This document shows positions 50,191 through 64,000 of a stretch of 64,000 nt of DNA, in pieces (within the stretch, counting starts at the first letter, position 1; each line of letters opens with the position of its first letter). The position numbers were made by a program, and so were the translations under genes. The notes below the pieces were generated by a model that made no database searches, had not been told where the DNA came from, and saw only the letters and a list, made by a program, of their open reading frames with translations. The stretch is from Epinephelus fuscoguttatus. Its lineage: Eukaryota; Chordata; Actinopteri; Perciformes; Serranidae. The stretch covers positions 43,612,143 through 43,676,142 of the forward strand of contig NC_064761.1 of NCBI RefSeq assembly GCF_011397635.1, read 5' to 3'.

Positions 50191-52205
50191 ATTTTATTTA
50201 TTTATTTATTGTTTATTTGATGTGGACATCACAATTGCATTGCACGGACCAGATGCATTGTTTGAGTGTTTTAGTACACGTGCTAATTCACAACACTTGT
50301 CCACAGGAGGCTTTTGAAATGATAAAAATAATAAATGTAAAAGGAAAAGAAAAGAAAAAAATGAAGGGTACAATAACATACAACAGTAAAAGAGAAGCAA
50401 TTCTTCAGATTAAAATACATACATAAACTACAAAGCAAAGGCAACATGATCAAGCAATCAACCAGTTAAAAATATTCATGTGAGCACTGTTGTTTTGATG
50501 TTAGCCATTGTTTAAGTCCTTTGTTAAAAGCATTACTGTTGGTCTCTAATTTTAGTTTAGTGGGTAGAGAGTTCCAAAGTTTTGCCCCCTCTACAGAAAG
50601 AGCAGACTGACAGAATGAAGTCTTGCATCTTGGGACATGACAATCACCACTGGTGGAGGCTTGTGTGGTCGCTCTGTGAGAGCTCTGACGCCTGATGGCC
50701 AGTTCAGAAAACAGTACTGACACATGATTATTTAGACATTTAAAAAACAATTTAAGAGTACTAAAATTCATAAAATTTTCAAAGGTGAGAAAGTTGTGTT
50801 TTCTTAAAATGTGGCAGTGATGCCATCTCATTGGCTTCCGGTCCATGATTTTTATTGCCTGCTTGTATATTGAGATTATGGTTTTAATGTGGTTGAAGAA
50901 GCTTGTGACCATGATGTAATGCAATATGACAAATAGGAAAAAATCATTGCATGCATGTACAGTTTTGCAGCTTGATGTGACAGGTTCCTTCTAATAAAAC
51001 GAAAGCAGTTAAGATTTGGTCTAACCTTGTTACAGATGTACTTAACCTGACTATCGAACTTTAAGTTCTTGTCCAAAATGATGCCTAGGTACTTGACTTC
51101 ATTCACTTCATCGATGATTTCCTTCTTAATCCTGACCTCAAATACATCATATGCGGGCCTATTACACATGGAGAAGCACATGGATACAGTTTTTTTGACA
51201 TTAAGAATTAGATGGGATAACTCGAGCCATTCAGAGATGTTCAATAAAGCCTGCGTCAGATGCTCACATGCCAGGCTGGGTGTTTTAGTGGAAACATGGA
51301 TGACCGTGTCATCAGCGTACATCTGGCAGTTGACATCTGAACAGCAGCTTGGTAGGTCGTTGATATTTACTGTGAACAACAATGGACCAAGAACAGACCC
51401 TTGCGGTACTCCCATGCTGTTTGCATTCATATGTGACTTCCCCCCATTGATCCTGACACATTGCTGTCTCCCCCCCAGATATGATTTGAGCCACTTCAAA
51501 GCTTCAAAGCAATGCTGTGGTTAACAGTGATCAAAGGCCTTTTTTAGATCCAAGAACACTGCCCCTACAACATTTCCTTTATCCAGAGAGGCTTTGATCT
51601 TCTCCAGCAGATAACAGTTTGCTGTTTCTGTGGAATATTTTTGTCTAAATCCAAACTGCTGTGGGTAAAGCAGTTGGTTAGAGTCTAAGTATTCCATTAG
51701 TTGTTCAGCTACAATCTTCTCCAGAACTTTTGAGACTACAGGGAGGATGGCAATAGGACTGTAATTACTTGCTAAGTCTTTGTCTCCTGATTTATAAACT
51801 GAGGTAATTATTGCAGTTTTCCAGCTCTCTGGGAAAATTTTTGTTTGTATTGACAGGTTTACTAAGTAAGTAATTGGCTCCAACAGACAGCTCAGATATT
51901 TCTTGATAAATGCAACATTTAAGTTATGGGTATCCTTAGACATGGAGTTACTCATGTTTGCAATCACTTTTTTAATCATGGGATGCCTCTTTTATGTAAA
52001 AGGAGTCTGTATGATCATGCTCAAATTCTTCAGGAGATGACCCAGTAGATTTAAAATTACTTGCTAATTCTTGTACAGACTCAATAAAAAACTATTAAGA
52101 CCATTTGCAATAGACTCATTACTATCAATAACTTTATCACAAACTTTGAGGCAGTTTATTTTAGGGTGCTTTTGCTTACTTGAGTTGGTTAGTTTATTTA
52201 TATGT
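50190..52205 (-). pseudogene. Rex1/CR1-like LINE inserted in the L2, damaged ORF
   Basis: Minus-strand pieces run in order. 51979-51521 has WKTAIITSVYKSGDKD, NYSPIAILPVVSKVLEK and FLDLKKAFDHC. 51499-50876 has MKWLKSYLGGRQQCVRI, GVPQGSVLGPLLF and the active site QMYADDTVI. 50924-50466 has a C-terminal domain with GAKLWNSLPTKLKLE. A stop and probable short deletion follow the first motif, and a frameshift separates the last two. The 3' end is AT-rich (AATAAA-type) at 50190-50215. The endonuclease is absent. Confidence 0.85.
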
Positions 52206-53030
52206 TGCCACAGTTTAGAACTGTTGCCGCTCCTGACTGTACTGCTTCTAGGGTGGCGAGCTGTATTGGGTCCCTGAATTCAAATATCCGCTCTAACCTG
52301 AGAAATCTCGGAGTTGTTTTTGACCAGGCCAAACACATTCACATGTTGACCCGTACATGCTTTTTCCACCTTAAGAACATTGCAAAACTGAGATCTGTTG
52401 TATCACATGCTGAACTGGAAATGATCATTCACGCCTTTGTGTCATCACGTCTGGATTACTGCAACTCTCTTTTCATGTGTCTCAGTAAAACTTATGTAGA
52501 TCACACAGAATGCCGCTGCCAGGCTGTTCACCAAATCACCCAAAAACTGCCACATGACTCCCGTCCTGGCCTCCCTACACTGGCTTCCTGTCAGCTTTAG
52601 GATCCAGTTCAAAATCCTTGTTTTACCATTCAGAGCCCTTCATGATCAGGCACCTGAGTATCTGTCTGACCTGCTGCATGTATATGTTCCCAGTAGGACA
52701 CTTAGGTCGGCCGATCGCGGCCTGTTGGCAGTTCCTCACACTAGGCTCAGAACTAGAGGTGACCGGGCTTTGAGTCCATTGTGCCCAGACTGTGGAACAC
52801 CCTCCCACAGAATTTGAGAGCCGCAGCTTTGGTCGATATTTTTAAGAAGCATCTTAGGCAGACATTCTTTAACTTGTCTTAAGTGATGTAGTTTTGTGTC
52901 TCTGTATGTGACCTGTGACCTGTATGTTTGTAGGCTATGTATGTATTCTTGTTTGTATTTTAATCCTGTGAAGCACTTTGTGAGTCCTCTCTGTGAGAAG
53001 TGCTGTACAAATACATTTTACTGACTTACC
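52206..53030 (+). pseudogene. L2-type LINE, 3' piece
   Basis: Continues the L2 with SNIRSNLRNLGVVFDQ, SRLDYCNSLF, LASLHWLPVSFRIQFKILVL and APEYLSDLLHVYVPSRTLRS in two frames, then a non-coding tail with GTGAAGCACTTTGTGAGTCC near 52970. It is the missing 3' half of the element at 49846. Confidence 0.88.
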
Positions 53031-53143
53031 AGAAGCAGGCCACCATTTTGAATCACTGTGTGAAAACACGCGTGTGGACGAGCTGTTCACACAAACTCTT
53101 TTCAGCCATGTCTCTCTCATCTAAACTTGTTTCCCAAGTTCTT
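53028..53143 (+). repeat. 116-bp block, copy 2 (upstream of rab11b)
   Basis: Inverted partner of 47141-47256 with four substitutions and no gaps. It ends 469 bp upstream of the rab11b start codon. Confidence 0.92.
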
Positions 53144-53265
53144 CTCACCTCCAGTCACCTTTCTTCATCAAATGTTAATGAGCTGCTGACACCTGATTGG
53201 CTGATTAGATATTTGTGTTAATGAACAGTTGAACAGGTGTACCTAATAAAGTGGCCGCTGAGCGT
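53144..53265 (+). mobile_element. Terminal fragment of the Tc1-like repeat
   Basis: Contains GATTGGCTGATTAGATATTT and ends GTGTACCTAATAAAGTGGCC, the same terminus as the inverted one at 49630. Together the two termini face each other across 49630-53260 and enclose the L2/Rex1-like nest. Confidence 0.65.
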
Positions 53266-53464
53266 GTGTACATATATATATATTTCAGTTTATGTGATAA
53301 AGAAGACTTTAATATATATGTTACAGAAGTAATCCATGGGGACAGAGATGTTGCTGTGTAACAGGAGTGACTCTGACTACACCTGGGCCACAGTCCCCTT
53401 TAATTTATGACTCTTTAATAACTAACCGTACCTGGAGCCATTTGCCGGTAGATCACATGACTGT

Positions 53465-53611
53465 GTTGCGTTAACGCAACTCTCAGCAGCTCTGCCCTTC
53501 CTGCGCAATGTGCGCATTGTCTTGTGTCATCTTGGCTCGGCAGCCTGGTCTGAGGGCAGGGAGATATCTGCTGTCATCACCGCAGTCTGACAAAGGTGGT
53601 CGCGCCAAACA
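53465..53611 (+). promoter_or_regulatory. rab11b promoter/5' UTR with two palindromic sites
   Basis: A perfect 16-bp palindrome GTTGCGTTAACGCAAC (53465-53480) is followed by TGCGCAATGTGCGCA (53502-53516), an NRF1-like pair of GCGCA half-sites. Both are within 150 bp upstream of the ATG at 53612. No TATA box is visible. Confidence 0.5.
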
Positions 53612-63079
<9,468 letters not shown>

Positions 63080-63680
63080 CACTCATCCTCCGCCTCTCCA
63101 CATCCACCTCGACATCACATCACCTGTGCACTTTCTGTTCCCATCGCTCTGCTCATGGCCAACTCCCTCGTCACTCTATCCTTTATTTTTCTTTCTACCT
63201 TTAATTCTGTTTTATATAGGACTTTTGAACTCACTCGTGCTCTTCTCTTCTGCCATGAAAGAAAACTTCAAGAAGCCTTTATGTCATTGGTCAGTTGAGT
63301 TGTTCGTGGAGTTAATGTGAAGGTTCCTGCAATGCAGGAACAAGGCAGTTGTGCTGTCTTAATGAAGCCTGTGAAGTTGTAAGTTGTGTGAACTGAACTG
63401 AAACTCTGTCGTGAACAGGGAGGTTGTGAAATACATTTCAATGGTTACCACTAGATGGTGCTGTGTAAATAAACTACAGGCAGTTACTCCAACATGGTGA
63501 AGCAGTATTATGCATTTGACAGCTTGGTTCCTCAAACTTTCTTCTGACATCAGATAAGTTATCATGCCAAAAATGTCCTCATTATGTATTTATTGAAGAA
63601 TATTTGGCTTAAGTTGTCATTGTTTTACTTTAAATTCAAGAACTGTATAAATTTACAATAAAATTCTTGACAAAAGAGAA
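63080..63680 (+). other. rab11b 3' UTR
   Basis: Non-coding sequence from the stop codon to the poly(A) signal, about 580 nt, with no competing frame. Confidence 0.75.
63657..63662 (+). terminator. rab11b poly(A) signal
   Basis: AATAAA about 580 nt after the stop codon, in a UTR-like AT-rich context and followed by a GTGTTGAGTTTATGT GU-rich stretch at 63682-63696. Confidence 0.75.
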
Positions 63681-63699
63681 GTGTTGAGTTTATGTCAAA

Positions 63700-64000
63700 G
63701 TATCTGCAGGAATCCTGGGGTACATTTAACACCGTTTCAAAGAGCTTGTTTAAGACCCTTCCCATACATACAGATCTTATTGTTGCCACTTGGAGCTTTA
63801 ACCAGTCACATCAGTGACTCACTTGAACTTACATCGACTATATATATTGTTTGTGCTGTAAGATGGCACAGCTGAACAGTATCAGCTTGTGATAACTCCA
63901 TGGACCAATGTGTCAATGAATTTCACTACATGTACTTGTATAACCTGTAAAATGTCAAAAAACAAACAAACTCAGCTTTGTTTGCATTAAAAAAACAACA
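63700..64000. other. Downstream flank; nothing recognised
   Basis: No exon, repeat end or RNA gene could be supported. Confidence 0.4.

Overview
The window is nuclear DNA from a ray-finned fish, most likely a teleost. It has intron-split vertebrate genes with GT-AG junctions, no operons, and a dense load of fish-type transposons (hAT, Harbinger-like, Tc1-like, TTAA-target elements, L2/L1/Rex1-like LINEs, tRNA-derived SINEs). The species cannot be named from the sequence.

Four multi-exon genes were assembled by hand from splice sites and reading phase. (1) 4973-8032, minus: a 206-aa single-Ig-domain membrane protein that I call TMIGD2/CD28H-like. (2) 15729-31454, plus: fsd1, 13 coding exons, 493 aa (coiled coil, FN3, SPRY), a microtubule-associated protein. 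(3) 36000-46816, minus: stap2, 13 coding exons, 417 aa (PH, SH2, proline-rich tail), a signalling adaptor. (4) 53612-63079, plus: rab11b, 5 coding exons, 218 aa, a recycling-endosome GTPase. All four read through without frame breaks. The order and relative orientation TMIGD2(-) FSD1(+) STAP2(-) is what I recall for human 19p13.3. rab11b lies where human has MPND, so the synteny breaks after stap2.

The rest is mostly repeats. Region by region: 1-4970 is gene-poor with a broken THAP exon; 8-15.7 kb holds a THAP-coding TTAA-flanked element, a LINE 3' end and two nested hAT elements; the fsd1 introns hold several copies of one dispersed repeat, each used as a landing site by other transposons with readable target duplications; 31.4-36 kb is the convergent fsd1/stap2 interval; the stap2 introns hold a 395-bp duplicated minisatellite and an L1 fragment; 46.8-53.6 kb is the divergent stap2/rab11b interval, a multi-level transposon nest with two sets of inverted copies; and rab11b intron 4 contains a TTAA-flanked DNA element of about 5 kb carrying 88 uninterrupted 44-bp satellite units with a 352-bp higher-order repeat.

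Most striking for follow-up are the syntenic Ig-domain receptor, its CAG-repeat splice acceptor, the satellite inside a transposon, and the 116-bp block found upstream of both stap2 and rab11b in the same orientation relative to each gene.
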